A stretch of DNA of 64,000 bases from Streptomyces sp. MUM 2J. Lineage in GTDB: Bacteria > Actinomycetota > Actinomycetes > Streptomycetales > Streptomycetaceae. The notes beneath the pieces are model-generated. The model was not told where the DNA came from. It was given only the letters and a program-made list of their open reading frames with translations, and did not search any database. Positions 44,057-53,542 of the stretch are shown here, one piece after another. The stretch lies in assembly GCF_022414535.1 (NCBI RefSeq), contig NZ_JADWYM010000005.1, forward strand, positions 1 through 64,000. Reading direction: 5' to 3'. Each line of letters opens with the position of its first letter. Positions within the stretch are counted from its first letter, which is position 1. A program made the position numbers and the translations under genes.

Positions 44057-44190
44057 AGCCGGCTCCCGTCCCCGTCGTCCTCGGCCGCGCCCGCCACCTG
44101 GGGCGGGGCCGCCGTTCGTCCTACCGGCACCATACCGCCGCAGCCGCGCCCCGAATCCTGCGGAGCCGCCGCCTCCGGCGCGGAGGGCCC

Positions 44191-44391
44191 TCACCGCCGG
44201 GCACGCCACGGGCGGTACCGGCGCGAGCGCCCCCGGCGGCGCGGCACGGGGACGCCCCGGGCGGCCGCGGCCTCGGCGCGCAGGGTCTTGGGGCTCGCCG
44301 CCATGTACCGCCGGTCCCGGCGGACGAGGACGGCCGTGCCGGCCGCGACGATCAGCGCGGCGGCGGCGAGCGGGACGAGGAAGGACGTCAC
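44191..44391 (-). CDS. Small single-span membrane protein
   Basis: 66 aa: a hydrophobic helix at residues 4-22 (FLVPLAAAALIVAAGTAVLV) followed by a strongly basic cytoplasmic tail ending RRGRSRRYRPWRARR. GTG start with GGGAACA upstream, 16 bases after the stop of the giant AAA gene, so probably the third gene of that cassette. No family recognised. Confidence 0.6.
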   Translation of the reverse strand: MTSFLVPLAAAALIVAAGTAVLVRRDRRYMAASPKTLRAEAAAARGVPVPRRRGRSRRYRPWRARR

Positions 44392-44407
44392 TGTTCCCGA
44401 TGCTCCT

Positions 44408-47400
44408 TCACTGCTGCTCCTCCCGTCCGGCCGCGCGCCGGGCACGGGGGTCGGCCACGAGGTGTCGCGGGTCGGCTGCCCGGGTGATGGCGGACTCAAT
44501 CGCGGCGATCCGGTCGGCGAGCAGACCGAGCGCGCCGACCGCGCGGGCCATCGGGTCCTCCTCCGGGCCGCCCAGGGCGCGGGAGCGGACGTGACCGGCC
44601 TTCAACTCCGCCCAGCGGACGGCCTGGTCGGGGTTCTGCGTGCCGCGCAGCTCGGCCAGCTTCAGCAGGTTGGACTCGGCTCCGTCGGTGAGGGTCTGGG
44701 CCTCGGCGGTGAAGTGGTCGTCGATCACCGCGTCGACCTCGGCGTCGTTCATGACCGGCCGGATCCGCTGGGCGATCCGGTTCATGGTCCGGTAGGAGCC
44801 CTGGAGCCGGAACGGCGGTTCGGTGCGGGTGGCGTCGGACTGCGCCGCGGAGGCGATGTAGGCGGCGTTGACCGCGAGGACCGTCTCCCGCACCCGCAGC
44901 AGGTGCCGCAGAACGGCGGTGATCCGCTCCGCCTCGGCGGGGGCGTAGGGGTGGTTCAGCCGGTCCGTGCGGGCCGTGGGATCGTCCGCGGCGAGGCGGA
45001 CGAACAGGTCGAGGTCCGCCCGGTCGCGGCCGGCGAGCGGCGCGGTCACCGGGTTGGAGGTGAGCGCGTTCTCCAGGAAGCTCAGCGCGAACAGGTCCTG
45101 CTTGCCGCTGAGGACGTCGCCGAGGTTCCACACGTCGGCCCGGTTGGCGAGCATGTCGGGCACCTGGAAGCGGGCGCCGGACTCGGTGTAGGGGTTGCCG
45201 GCCATGCAGACGGCGAACCGCTTGCCGCGCAGGTCGTAGGTGTGCGGCGCGCCGTCGCGCACGCCGTCGACGCGGCGGGTGGTGTCGCACAGCGGGATGA
45301 ACTTCTGCAGCAGCTCGGGCGAGGTGTGCTGGATGTCGTCGAGGTACAGCAGGGTGTTGTTGCCGGCGGCCAGCGCAAAGTTGATCTTCTCGATCTCCTG
45401 GCGGGAGGTGGCGTCGGGCGCCTCGGCCGGGTCGAGCGAGGTGACGGAGCGGCCCAGGGCCGGGCCGCTGATCTTCACCAGCATCAGGCCCAGGCGGTCG
45501 GCGACGTACTCCAGGAGTGTCGTCTTGCCGTAGCCGGGCGGGGAGACGAGCAGGAGCAGCCCGCCGGTGTCGGTGCGCCGGTCCTCGCCGACGGTGCCGA
45601 GCTGTTTGGCGAGGCTGTCGCCGATGAGCGGCAGATAGACCTCGTCGATGAGCCGGCCCCGCACGAACGCCGCCATGGATCGCGGGCGGTGGTCGTCGAG
45701 GCGCAGCCGGGTCCGTTCGGCCGTCACCAGGGTGGTGCGCCGGCGCTGGTAGGCGCGGAAGGCGGGGACGTCCCGATCGGCGAAGCGGCCGGTGCGGGCG
45801 AGGAACTCGTCGACGCGCAACTCCAGCCGGCCCTCGGTGATGCGGGGGTGGGTGCCGAGCAGGCCGGCGGCGACGGTCCCCGGCTCGGCGTCGGACGCGT
45901 AGCGCGCCAGGTCGGGGCAGAGCTCGGCGGCCACCGCCTCGGCCAGGTCGCCGGGGCCGTGGGTCAGGCCCGCGGCGTGGGCGTACGCGGTGAGCCAGGC
46001 CTCGGCGAGCTGGCGGCGCGCGGGCAGGTCGCCGACGGCCGCGAGGTCCTCGGTGTAGGCCGCGCTGCCCGCCGTCCGGCGGAACTTGTCCAGCAGGGTG
46101 CGGGTGGCGGCGCTGATCACGAAGCCGTCGGGGCCGGTCGTCAGCTCCTCGACGAGGTACGCGGCGGCGGCCCCGGCCTCCTCTCCCCCGATCGCGCGGG
46201 CGAGTTCGCCGCGCAGGTCGGCGAGCGCGGGCGCCAGGCCGAAGGTGTCCCGGGCGCGGGCCAGGGACACCGCGCGGCGGGTGAGGGACGCGCGCTCCTC
46301 CGCCGTCGCGGTGTGCGTCCAGAACAGCTGGGCGGCGGCCCGCGCGGCGGGTTCGTGCCGCAGTGCTCCGGCCTGCTCGTACACGGGCAGCAGGGCGGTG
46401 AGGACCGCGGTCGTGTCGTGGTCGTGGATGCCGCGCTCGTAGCCCTCGTCGTAGGACTCCTCCGCGGCCCTGCGCACCAGGGCGGGCAGGTCGTCGGTCG
46501 CGGCGAGGGCCGCCGGGCCGTGGCTGCGCAGCAGCCGTGCGGCAAGGTGCTCGGCCCGGTACACGGCCGGCGACTCGGAGACCAGGTGCCGGTCCCGGTA
46601 GGGGCGGGTGTCGGCGAAGCCGGGGTCGGTGACGGGGGCACGGTAGTCGGTGCCGGTGACGGCGAAGGCGAGGCCGTCGCCGTGCGGGACCAGGGTGAGG
46701 TCGAGGGGCTCGGTGGTGACGGCGAAGCGGTGTCCGCCCAGGCGCAGGGTGCGGCCGCCGTCGGCGAACAGGTCGGTGCGGTCGCGCAGGGTGCGCACGG
46801 CCTCCTGCTGCGCGGCCTTCAGCAGTCCGTCGAGTTCCTCCGCCCGCACCACGTCGCCGAGTTCGCGCAGTTCGCCGGCGGTGCGGCGGACCTTTGCGAC
46901 CATCGGGTCGGAGGCGAAGTAGGTGCTGACGGCGTCGGCGTCGGCGAGCGCGGCGGCACGCCGGGTCACCGTGTCCAGGACGCGTCCGGCCAGGGCCGCC
47001 AGTTGCTCGGCGCGACGGGCGCGGGCGTCCACGAGGGACTGCTTGCGGGCGGAGAACGCCTCGTGGACCTCGGTGCGCCGGTCGGCGAGTTCGGTGAGGA
47101 AGCCGTCGAACTCCGCGAAGCGGGACTCCAGCGTCTCCACCCGGGCCAGGACGAGGGCCAGTTGGTCGTCGCACGCCTCGGGGGTGCCGGCGTCGGCGAG
47201 CGCCCCGGTGACCGTCTGCGCGAGCAGGGTCAGCTCGGCGGCGAACTCGGCCCGCCCCTCGCTGTCGCGCAGGACACGGCGGCGGGCGCCGAGGACGGCG
47301 CGGACCCGGTTGAGGCCGCCGAGCACCTCGGCGATGCGCTCCAGCACGGCCGTGCGGACGGTGGCGTCGGCGATGTCGAGACCGGACACGACCTCGGTGA

Positions 47401-49303
47401 CCGTGCGCAGCGCGCCGGCGAGGTCGTCGAGCCGGGCCTCGACGGGCGCCGCCTGGGCCAGCGCCGTGAGCGACTCGGCGTCCGCGGCGAGTCGCTCGAC
47501 GTCCCGCAGGTGCGCGGTGAAGGCGTCCTCGCGCGCGAGGTGGTCCACCGCCCGCTGTCCGAAGGAGGCCAGGTCGCTCTCCGCCTGCGCGGCGAGTTCG
47601 TCGATCCGGGCGGTGTCGGCGTACCTGAGGTCCTTCAGGGTCAGCAGGTGGCCCTGGGCGTGCCGCAGTTCGGTCAGCCCTCCCACCCAGGCGGAGGCGT
47701 CGCGCGGCGCCTCGCCGCGCAGCCGCCGCACCACCGCGGCGAGTCGTTCGGCGGCGTCCTCCAGGGTGCCGGCGGCCTGCCGGGTCAGTTCCTGCACGGT
47801 CTCGAACTCGGCCTGCACCTGCTCGGCGGTGCCCCGGATCGCGTCCAGGGGGGCGCGCAGGTCGCCGAGTTCGGGCTGGCCCAGCCAGTGGTGGGTGTCC
47901 GCGGCCCGTACGCAGGCGGCGGCGAGCGCCGCGTACACCGCCGCCGTGGGGGTGGTCTCGGCGGCGGCGCGGGTGACGGACAGGCAGTCGGCGATGCCGC
48001 GGACGAGGTCGGCGTTGCCGACGCGGGCGAGCGGGCCCTCGCCGACCGGCTCGGCGGCGGCATGCGTGTCGGAGACGTAGGGAGTGGTCCACAGCTGCAC
48101 CGGGTGGACGCGGGCCGGCTCGTCGCCGTCCGCGCGCAGCACCACCAGGCCGCCGTCGTCGAACAGCGCCCAGCCCTGGCACAGCAGCGGTGGGGCGGCC
48201 TCCTTGCGGATGGTGTTGTACGACAGCAGCAGGGTGCGTCCCCCGGTGCGGTCGTGGAAGGCGTACAGCACGTCCTCGCCGTAGGGCGAGCGGACCTCGG
48301 CGGCGAACCGCAGGCCCGTCGCGTCGAGGTCGAACGTCCTGTGCGCGCCGCCGGCCAGGCAGTAGCCGCCGGGGAAGACGACGCCCTGACCGTCGGGGAG
48401 GCGGCGGCAGGCCTGGCCGATGCCGTCCAGGCGTACGACGGTCCGGGTGAGGGTGTCGAACACCAGGTACCGGTGCCCGTCCTCCTTGTAGGGGCGGATC
48501 CGCAGCAGGAGCAGCGCGCCGACGCGCGCATGCGCGATGCCGGCGTCGGCGAGCGACTGCAGCGGCTCGTCGACCGGCTCGGTCAGGAGCTCGTCGCCGG
48601 CCCCGGTGCGCACGGTGAGGGCGCCGCCGACGGTCGACACGAGCAGCTCGCCCTGCACCCGCACGTGCGGGCGGGAGCCGAGGGCGCCGAGGACGTGGTC
48701 GTCGCGGCCGGCCTCGGTCCAGTCGACGTCGTGGGAGGGCGGGAACACGTCGTCACGCTCACCACGGGCGTCCAGGAACGACACGGCCCCGTCGGCGGCC
48801 ACGGCCCAGCGCAGCACCCGGATGTCGCCGGTCTTCTCACCGGTCTGGAAGACGGCGAGCAGCCGGTCCTCCAGTCGGCGCAGGCCGAGCAGCCGGGCCT
48901 GCCGGTAGTAGCGGAACAGCGCCGCGAACTCCCGCACGAAGGCGGGGTCGTCGAGCAGGCCCGGCACCGCGTCCTCCGGCAGCCGGTTCAGGTCCCGGTC
49001 GTACACGGCGAGGACGTCCGCGACGGACGGCTCCTCGCGCAGTCCCGTGAGGTCGGTGCAGCCGAACAGCAGGTGCTCGCCGACGGCGACGAGGTCACGG
49101 GGGACCGCGGCACGCTCGGTGCGCAGCCGTCCGGTGCCGGTCAGGTCGAGGTGGGTGGCGCCGAACTCCGCGGTGCGGCGGGTGTTCAGCGCCTCGGCGC
49201 GGCGGGCGAGGTCGGCGGCCTGTGCGGCGAGCCGGTCGCGCAGCACCTCGTAGGTGCCGGCGTCGACGGCGTCGTACTGCTGCGGGTCCAGGCCGGTTGC
49301 CAT
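44408..49303 (-). CDS. Giant AAA+ protein, 'DNA repair ATPase' (DUF3686) family
   Basis: 1631 aa. N-terminal 500 residues are beta-rich with repeated VGALLLLRIRPYKEDGHRYLVF-like strands, followed by a long helical/coiled-coil middle. The ATPase is at the C-terminus: Walker A LVSPPGYGKTTLLEY (about 1255-1269), Walker B TLLYLDDIQHTSPELLQ (about 1315-1331) and sensor FAVCMAGNPYTE (about 1370). The 'DNA repair' label is historical; relatives occur beside flotillin genes. ATG at 49303 has AAGGAACC upstream; longer frames cross the hairpin region. Likely a membrane-stress or remodelling machine with the SPFH protein upstream. Confidence 0.85.
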   Translation of the reverse strand: MATGLDPQQYDAVDAGTYEVLRDRLAAQAADLARRAEALNTRRTAEFGATHLDLTGTGRLRTERAAVPRDLVAVGEHLLFGCTDLTGLREEPSVADVLAVYDRDLNRLPEDAVPGLLDDPAFVREFAALFRYYRQARLLGLRRLEDRLLAVFQTGEKTGDIRVLRWAVAADGAVSFLDARGERDDVFPPSHDVDWTEAGRDDHVLGALGSRPHVRVQGELLVSTVGGALTVRTGAGDELLTEPVDEPLQSLADAGIAHARVGALLLLRIRPYKEDGHRYLVFDTLTRTVVRLDGIGQACRRLPDGQGVVFPGGYCLAGGAHRTFDLDATGLRFAAEVRSPYGEDVLYAFHDRTGGRTLLLSYNTIRKEAAPPLLCQGWALFDDGGLVVLRADGDEPARVHPVQLWTTPYVSDTHAAAEPVGEGPLARVGNADLVRGIADCLSVTRAAAETTPTAAVYAALAAACVRAADTHHWLGQPELGDLRAPLDAIRGTAEQVQAEFETVQELTRQAAGTLEDAAERLAAVVRRLRGEAPRDASAWVGGLTELRHAQGHLLTLKDLRYADTARIDELAAQAESDLASFGQRAVDHLAREDAFTAHLRDVERLAADAESLTALAQAAPVEARLDDLAGALRTVTEVVSGLDIADATVRTAVLERIAEVLGGLNRVRAVLGARRRVLRDSEGRAEFAAELTLLAQTVTGALADAGTPEACDDQLALVLARVETLESRFAEFDGFLTELADRRTEVHEAFSARKQSLVDARARRAEQLAALAGRVLDTVTRRAAALADADAVSTYFASDPMVAKVRRTAGELRELGDVVRAEELDGLLKAAQQEAVRTLRDRTDLFADGGRTLRLGGHRFAVTTEPLDLTLVPHGDGLAFAVTGTDYRAPVTDPGFADTRPYRDRHLVSESPAVYRAEHLAARLLRSHGPAALAATDDLPALVRRAAEESYDEGYERGIHDHDTTAVLTALLPVYEQAGALRHEPAARAAAQLFWTHTATAEERASLTRRAVSLARARDTFGLAPALADLRGELARAIGGEEAGAAAAYLVEELTTGPDGFVISAATRTLLDKFRRTAGSAAYTEDLAAVGDLPARRQLAEAWLTAYAHAAGLTHGPGDLAEAVAAELCPDLARYASDAEPGTVAAGLLGTHPRITEGRLELRVDEFLARTGRFADRDVPAFRAYQRRRTTLVTAERTRLRLDDHRPRSMAAFVRGRLIDEVYLPLIGDSLAKQLGTVGEDRRTDTGGLLLLVSPPGYGKTTLLEYVADRLGLMLVKISGPALGRSVTSLDPAEAPDATSRQEIEKINFALAAGNNTLLYLDDIQHTSPELLQKFIPLCDTTRRVDGVRDGAPHTYDLRGKRFAVCMAGNPYTESGARFQVPDMLANRADVWNLGDVLSGKQDLFALSFLENALTSNPVTAPLAGRDRADLDLFVRLAADDPTARTDRLNHPYAPAEAERITAVLRHLLRVRETVLAVNAAYIASAAQSDATRTEPPFRLQGSYRTMNRIAQRIRPVMNDAEVDAVIDDHFTAEAQTLTDGAESNLLKLAELRGTQNPDQAVRWAELKAGHVRSRALGGPEEDPMARAVGALGLLADRIAAIESAITRAADPRHLVADPRARRAAGREEQQ

Positions 49304-49332
49304 GGAACTCGGTTCCTTCCGAGGAGGTGGGC

Positions 49333-49365
49333 CGGGAGCTGCCGTCCCCTGCGCGGCAGCTCCCG
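49333..49365. repeat. Hairpin A between SPFH and AAA genes
   Basis: CGGGAGCTGCCG and CGGCAGCTCCCG flank the loop TCCCCTGCG. It lies 30 bases before the AAA start codon and includes no coding sequence. It could pair with the downstream message or sequester it. An almost identical hairpin is 170 bases upstream. Confidence 0.75.
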
Positions 49366-49502
49366 GTCCACTGGCCGTCAGGCCCGTGGGTGCGGGCCGG
49401 TGTGCGGTGTGTCCGGGCGGTGCGGGCCGCGGTGCAAGGCTCCGCGGTGCGGCCGGCGCGGGTGCGGGCCCCTGGGCCCGGGACTCCGCCCCGCCCGGCG
49501 GC

Positions 49503-49545
49503 GGGCGGGGGAGCTGCCGTCCCCTGCGCGGCAGCTCCCCCGCCC
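49503..49545. repeat. Hairpin B between SPFH and AAA genes
   Basis: GGGCGGGGGAGCTGCCG and CGGCAGCTCCCCCGCCC, 17-bp perfect arms, enclose the same loop TCCCCTGCG as hairpin A. It starts about 50 bases after the SPFH stop on the minus strand and is a good attenuator or mRNA-processing site. Confidence 0.8.
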
Positions 49546-49593
49546 CCCGATGTCCGGACCGGCGGTACCGGCCCGGTGGTGCCGGGCCGGCGG

Positions 49594-51630
49594 TCAGGCG
49601 CGGACCGGTGTGCCGTTCAGCGCGCCGAGCGGCGTGTCGGCGAGGCCCAGCTCGCCCGCCTTGTCCAGCAGCTGCCTCAGCTGACCGGCGCTCGTGCCGC
49701 CGCTCTTCATCATCTTCATCAGCAGCGCGGACACGGTGAGGTTCTGCACGTCCGCCGTGGAGGCCGAGCCGAGGATGCGGCTGAGGTCGTCGGTGAAGCT
49801 CGACGTGCCGTCCAGCCACGGCTTGGCCAGCGTCCGGGCGGTCTCGGAGTGCTCGACGAACCCGTCGACGCCCTTGCCGAGTGCGATCGAGCCGACCAGC
49901 CGGTCGAAGAAGACCGACTCGCCGCCGACGATGTCGATGTCGGCGTTCTCCAGCCCGGTGGCGAGCACCGTGGCCTGTGCCTCGGCGACCTGCCGCTGCA
50001 CGTCCAGCCCGGCCAGCCGGATCTCCTTCTCCGCCGCCAGCCGCAGCCGGTACTCCTCGTGCGTACGGGACGCCTCGTCCAGCGCGGCCATCGCCGCCGC
50101 CTTCTCGGTGAGCCCCTCGGCCTCCGCCTTCAGCTTCTCCCCGATGGCCTCCGCCTCGGCGAGCGCCTTCGCCCGGACGCCCTCGGCCTCGGCACGCAGT
50201 CGTGCCTGGGTGGCCTCCGCCTCCGCGCGGCCGGCCTTCTCGATGACCTCGGCCTCCTTGTCGCGGACCGCCACCGCGGCCAGTCCCTCGGCGGCGGCCT
50301 CCGCCCGGACGCCGTCGGCGATCCGCAGCTTGGCCTGCGCGTCGAGATCGGCGCTCTTCAAGCGGGCCTCGGCGAGGGTGAGTTCCTCCGCGGCACGGTG
50401 GACGGCGGCCTGCTCGGCTGCCTCCGCGGCCTTGATGTCCTTGACCAGCTTCTCCTGCGCCTCGGCCTCCGCCGCGATGATCACGGCCTGGCGTCCGCGC
50501 TCCGCCTCCTCCACGGCCCGCAGCTTCTTGATCGACTCCTCCTGCTCGGCGACCGTGCGGTCCACCGCGACGCGCTCTCGGATGACCTCGGCGATCTCCC
50601 GCTTCTCCGCCTCGACCTCCTTCTCGGCGGCGATCCGGGTCAGCTGGGTCTCCCGCTCACGTGCGATGGCCTCCAGGAGCCGGTCCTTCTCGATGCGCTC
50701 GTTCTCGACGGCGAGGACCCGTTCGCGGTTCTTCGAGGCGACGGCGACCTCGCGGGCCTGGTTCTCGCGCTGGACACCGAGCTGCTCCTCGGTGCGCAGG
50801 AAGGCGGACTGGGCGCGCAGCCGCTCCTCCTCCACGACCCGTGCGGTCTCGGCCTCCTCGCGGGCCCGGGACGTCTCGATCTCCCGCTTCTGCTTGATCT
50901 CGGCATCGACCTGCCGGCGCTCCAGCTCCAGCACGGCCTCGCGGGCGTCGACGTTCTGCCGGGTGATCTCCTTCTCCTCGTTGCGCTGGGCCTCGTTGGT
51001 GTGCACGTGCTCCACGGCCGTCAGTTCGGTGATCTTGCGGATGCCCTGGGCGTCGAGGACGTTGGACGGGTCGAGCTGCCCGAGCGGCGTCTGCTCCAGG
51101 TAGTCGATCGCGGCGTCCTCGAGGTGGTAGCCGCTGAGGTCGACACCGATGACCTCGATGATCCGGTACCTGAGTTCCTCGCGCTTGGTGTAGAGGTCGG
51201 TGAAGTCCATCTGCTTGCCGACGGTCTTCAGTGCCTCGGAGAACTTCGCGTGGAACAGCTCCTGGAGCGTGCGCTGGTCGCTGGCCCGGGCCGTGCCGAC
51301 GGACTGGGCGACCTTGACGACGTCGTCGACGGTCTTGTTGACCTTGACGAAGAACGAGATCCGGATGTCGGCGCGGATGTTGTCCCGGCAGATCAGGCCC
51401 TCCTTGCCGGCCCGGGTGATCTCGATGGTCTTCACCGAGATGTCCATCACCTCGGCCTTGTGCAGCACCGGCAGCACGACCTGCCCGGTGAAGGTCACGT
51501 CGACCTTGCGCATCTTGGAGACGATCAGCGCCTTGCCCTGTTCCACCTTGCGGAACAATCGGGAGACGACGAACAGCACGGCGGCGGCGAGGACGAGCAA
51601 GGCGGCGGCGAACACGCCGATGGCAGACAT
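49594..51630 (-). CDS. SPFH/flotillin-domain protein (YqiK-like)
   Basis: 678 aa. N-terminal transmembrane helix (IGVFAAALLVLAAAVLFVV, about 4-22), SPFH/band-7 domain to about 215 (VTFTGQVVLPVLHKAEVMDI...), then a very long Ala/Glu-rich coiled coil (about 220-540; many EAEAxxxAE repeats) and a flotillin C-terminal end. Such proteins form oligomeric membrane microdomain scaffolds. ATG with GAAGGAC upstream. It precedes the giant AAA gene, from which it is separated by two hairpins that may lower downstream expression. Confidence 0.9.
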   Translation of the reverse strand: MSAIGVFAAALLVLAAAVLFVVSRLFRKVEQGKALIVSKMRKVDVTFTGQVVLPVLHKAEVMDISVKTIEITRAGKEGLICRDNIRADIRISFFVKVNKTVDDVVKVAQSVGTARASDQRTLQELFHAKFSEALKTVGKQMDFTDLYTKREELRYRIIEVIGVDLSGYHLEDAAIDYLEQTPLGQLDPSNVLDAQGIRKITELTAVEHVHTNEAQRNEEKEITRQNVDAREAVLELERRQVDAEIKQKREIETSRAREEAETARVVEEERLRAQSAFLRTEEQLGVQRENQAREVAVASKNRERVLAVENERIEKDRLLEAIARERETQLTRIAAEKEVEAEKREIAEVIRERVAVDRTVAEQEESIKKLRAVEEAERGRQAVIIAAEAEAQEKLVKDIKAAEAAEQAAVHRAAEELTLAEARLKSADLDAQAKLRIADGVRAEAAAEGLAAVAVRDKEAEVIEKAGRAEAEATQARLRAEAEGVRAKALAEAEAIGEKLKAEAEGLTEKAAAMAALDEASRTHEEYRLRLAAEKEIRLAGLDVQRQVAEAQATVLATGLENADIDIVGGESVFFDRLVGSIALGKGVDGFVEHSETARTLAKPWLDGTSSFTDDLSRILGSASTADVQNLTVSALLMKMMKSGGTSAGQLRQLLDKAGELGLADTPLGALNGTPVRA

Positions 51631-51680
51631 GGCACACGTCCTTCGGGCACGGGCGTCAGGAACGCCGGAATCGCGGAGAC

Positions 51681-51716
51681 GACAGGAACGACAGGAACGA
51701 CAGGAACGACAGAAAA
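51681..51716. repeat. 9-bp tandem repeat upstream of the SPFH gene
   Basis: GACAGGAAC is repeated three times (51681-51707) followed by GACAGAAAA. It lies 51-86 bases before the SPFH start codon on the other strand, in the presumed promoter or leader. It may be a regulator-binding array or slippage-prone tract. Confidence 0.75.
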
Positions 51717-51956
51717 AAGCGGAAGAACAGCGGAGCGACGGGGCGCCGCCTCCTCGGCGGTCGGACCGGACACCTGCCGGTGTCCGGCACCGATCTCTCC
51801 GCAGTGCTCCCCGCGGCTCATGGTGCACGCCTGTGGTCCGTCAGCGCATTGCCGGTTCCCGGCAGAGTTCATTAGGGTCTGTATGCCGGTCGGTGTCAGC
51901 GGTTCTCCGACTGGGCGTCAGGAACCGGGGCGAGGAACACGTACGGGGGACACGGC

Positions 51957-53042
51957 ATGAGCGAGCGGGGCGTACCGGCGCCGCGAACGGCGCGGGAGGT
52001 ACCCGAGCGGTATCTGGACGGCTGCGCACGCATCCTGGCCGAGGTGTCGGCCACGGGCCGGCGGCTGACCCGCGAGGAGGTCGAGTCCCGCCGCGCACTG
52101 GGCGAACAGGCGGCGGAGGCCGGTCACGGGCTGCGCGCCCTCGTCGGCGCCCACCTGTCCGCGGCCGGCGCGGCCTGGCCGTCCGCGACGGGCACGGCAG
52201 CCGAGGCGCTGGGCGCCGTCCAGCAGATCGTGGACGCCTTCGCCGAGGGCTACGAGCGCGCCCAGCGACTGGCGGTCCGCCAGGAGGAGGCGGCGCGGCG
52301 GGAGTTCATCGACGACCTGCTCTACGGCCGCAGCGACCTGGGCCGGCTGGCCGAGCGCGCGGAGCGGTTCGGGCTGCGGCTGTCCCACGCGCACGCGGTC
52401 GCCGTCGCACAGGGCCCGGCCGCCTACGACGAGGGCGCCCCGGTGGCCCGCCGGGTCGAGCAGGCCCTCATCGCCCGCTTCGGCGACCGCAACGTCCTGC
52501 TGACCACCAAGGACGGCCGGCTGTTGTGCATCGCGCCCGGCCACCAGCAGGAGGTGCTGACGTACTTCGCGAAGCAGGCCCACGCCGCCACCGACGGCGG
52601 CCAGGTCGCCCTCGGCCGCGCGCAGCCGGGCCCCGGCGGCGTCGTCCAGTCCTACGAAGAGGCCCTCAACGCCCTGGAACTGGCCACGCGCCTCGACCTC
52701 GACGACCCCGTCCTGCACGCCGCCGACCTGCTCGTCTACCCCGTCCTCACACGTGACCGGCAGGCCATGGCGGACCTCGTGGTGGGCACCCTCGGCCCCC
52801 TCACCGCCGCCCGCGGGGGCGCCGAACCGCTGCTGGACACGCTCACCGCCTACTTCGACTCCGGCTGCGTCGCCGCGGAGGCCGCCCGCCGCCTCTCGCT
52901 GAGCGTGCGGGCCATGACCTACCGCCTGGAACGCATCCACAAGCTCACCGGCGCCGACCCCTCCGATCCGGCCCACCGCTACATGCTCCAGACCGCGGTC
53001 ATCGGTGCCCGCCTGCTGGACTGGCCGTCCCGGCAGCTCTGA
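51957..53042 (+). CDS. PucR/CdaR-family transcriptional regulator
   Basis: 361 aa. An N-terminal helical sensor region, a GGDEF-like degenerate middle domain (about 110-260: YGRSDLGRLAERAERFGL...), and the C-terminal PucR helix-turn-helix (DTLTAYFDSGCVAAEAARRLSLSVRAMTYRLERI, about 300-335). These regulators respond to small metabolites. It is divergent from the SPFH gene across a 325-base region containing the 9-bp repeats, so it may regulate that cassette. ATG after ACGGCATG with weak SD. Confidence 0.88.
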   Translation: MSERGVPAPRTAREVPERYLDGCARILAEVSATGRRLTREEVESRRALGEQAAEAGHGLRALVGAHLSAAGAAWPSATGTAAEALGAVQQIVDAFAEGYERAQRLAVRQEEAARREFIDDLLYGRSDLGRLAERAERFGLRLSHAHAVAVAQGPAAYDEGAPVARRVEQALIARFGDRNVLLTTKDGRLLCIAPGHQQEVLTYFAKQAHAATDGGQVALGRAQPGPGGVVQSYEEALNALELATRLDLDDPVLHAADLLVYPVLTRDRQAMADLVVGTLGPLTAARGGAEPLLDTLTAYFDSGCVAAEAARRLSLSVRAMTYRLERIHKLTGADPSDPAHRYMLQTAVIGARLLDWPSRQL

Positions 53043-53193
53043 ACCCGGCCGCCGTCCCGCGCGGGCGCCGCGCCGACGCACGGACCCGCCCGTGCGGGCC
53101 CACCGCGGGCACGGCGCACCGCGGCGCGGGGGGACCGCCGGAGCGCTCCCGGCCGTCACACACGGCGCAGGCCTGCCCGCCACGGGCGCCATG

Positions 53194-53239
53194 GTTCTCG
53201 GCACCGGTCCCTCCCCTCGTGGGGACCGGTGCCGAGAAC
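53194..53239. terminator. 18-bp perfect hairpin after the PucR gene
   Basis: GTTCTCGGCACCGGTCCC (53194-53211) and its exact complement (53222-53239) enclose a 10-base loop. It lies 150 bases after the PucR stop. The rest of the 53043-53542 gap holds only GC-rich noncoding sequence and, at 53491-53500, TATAAAAT upstream of the next gene. Confidence 0.85.
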
Positions 53240-53490
53240 AGTGGGGGCGGCGTTTCTCCCGGCCGGCGGGACCGGGGGTGGGGGGACGGAACCGGGCGAC
53301 GGCAGGCGGCCGGACGGTGCCACGGGGGGCACGGAAACGCGGAAACGGTGCCACGGCATCACGGAGCGTGGTGCGGGCGGCCCGCGCGGGCCCCGCACGG
53401 CCCCCGGCTCCCGTGCGGAGATCCTGCCAGGCGAGCCGCTCCCGAAGGAGGTTGCGGTCGCTCCGGAGACGCCTTCGCCGCAGGTCAGAC

Positions 53491-53500
53491 GTATAAAATG
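53491..53500 (+). promoter_or_regulatory. Possible -10 element of the STAND-WD40 gene
   Basis: TATAAAATG stands out in a GC-rich flank 43 bases before the GTG start codon. No convincing -35 hexamer is visible 16-18 bases upstream. Confidence 0.35.
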
Positions 53501-53542
53501 AGTTTTCCGGTCCGGAAGTCCAGGCATGTGTGGAGGTGACGG

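Noticed and set aside
43538..49684. A 2048-codon open frame on the plus strand opposite the giant AAA gene
   Set aside because: It is antisense to a gene with clear Walker motifs, is Gly/Arg/Val-rich without domains, and long antisense frames are expected at about 73% GC.
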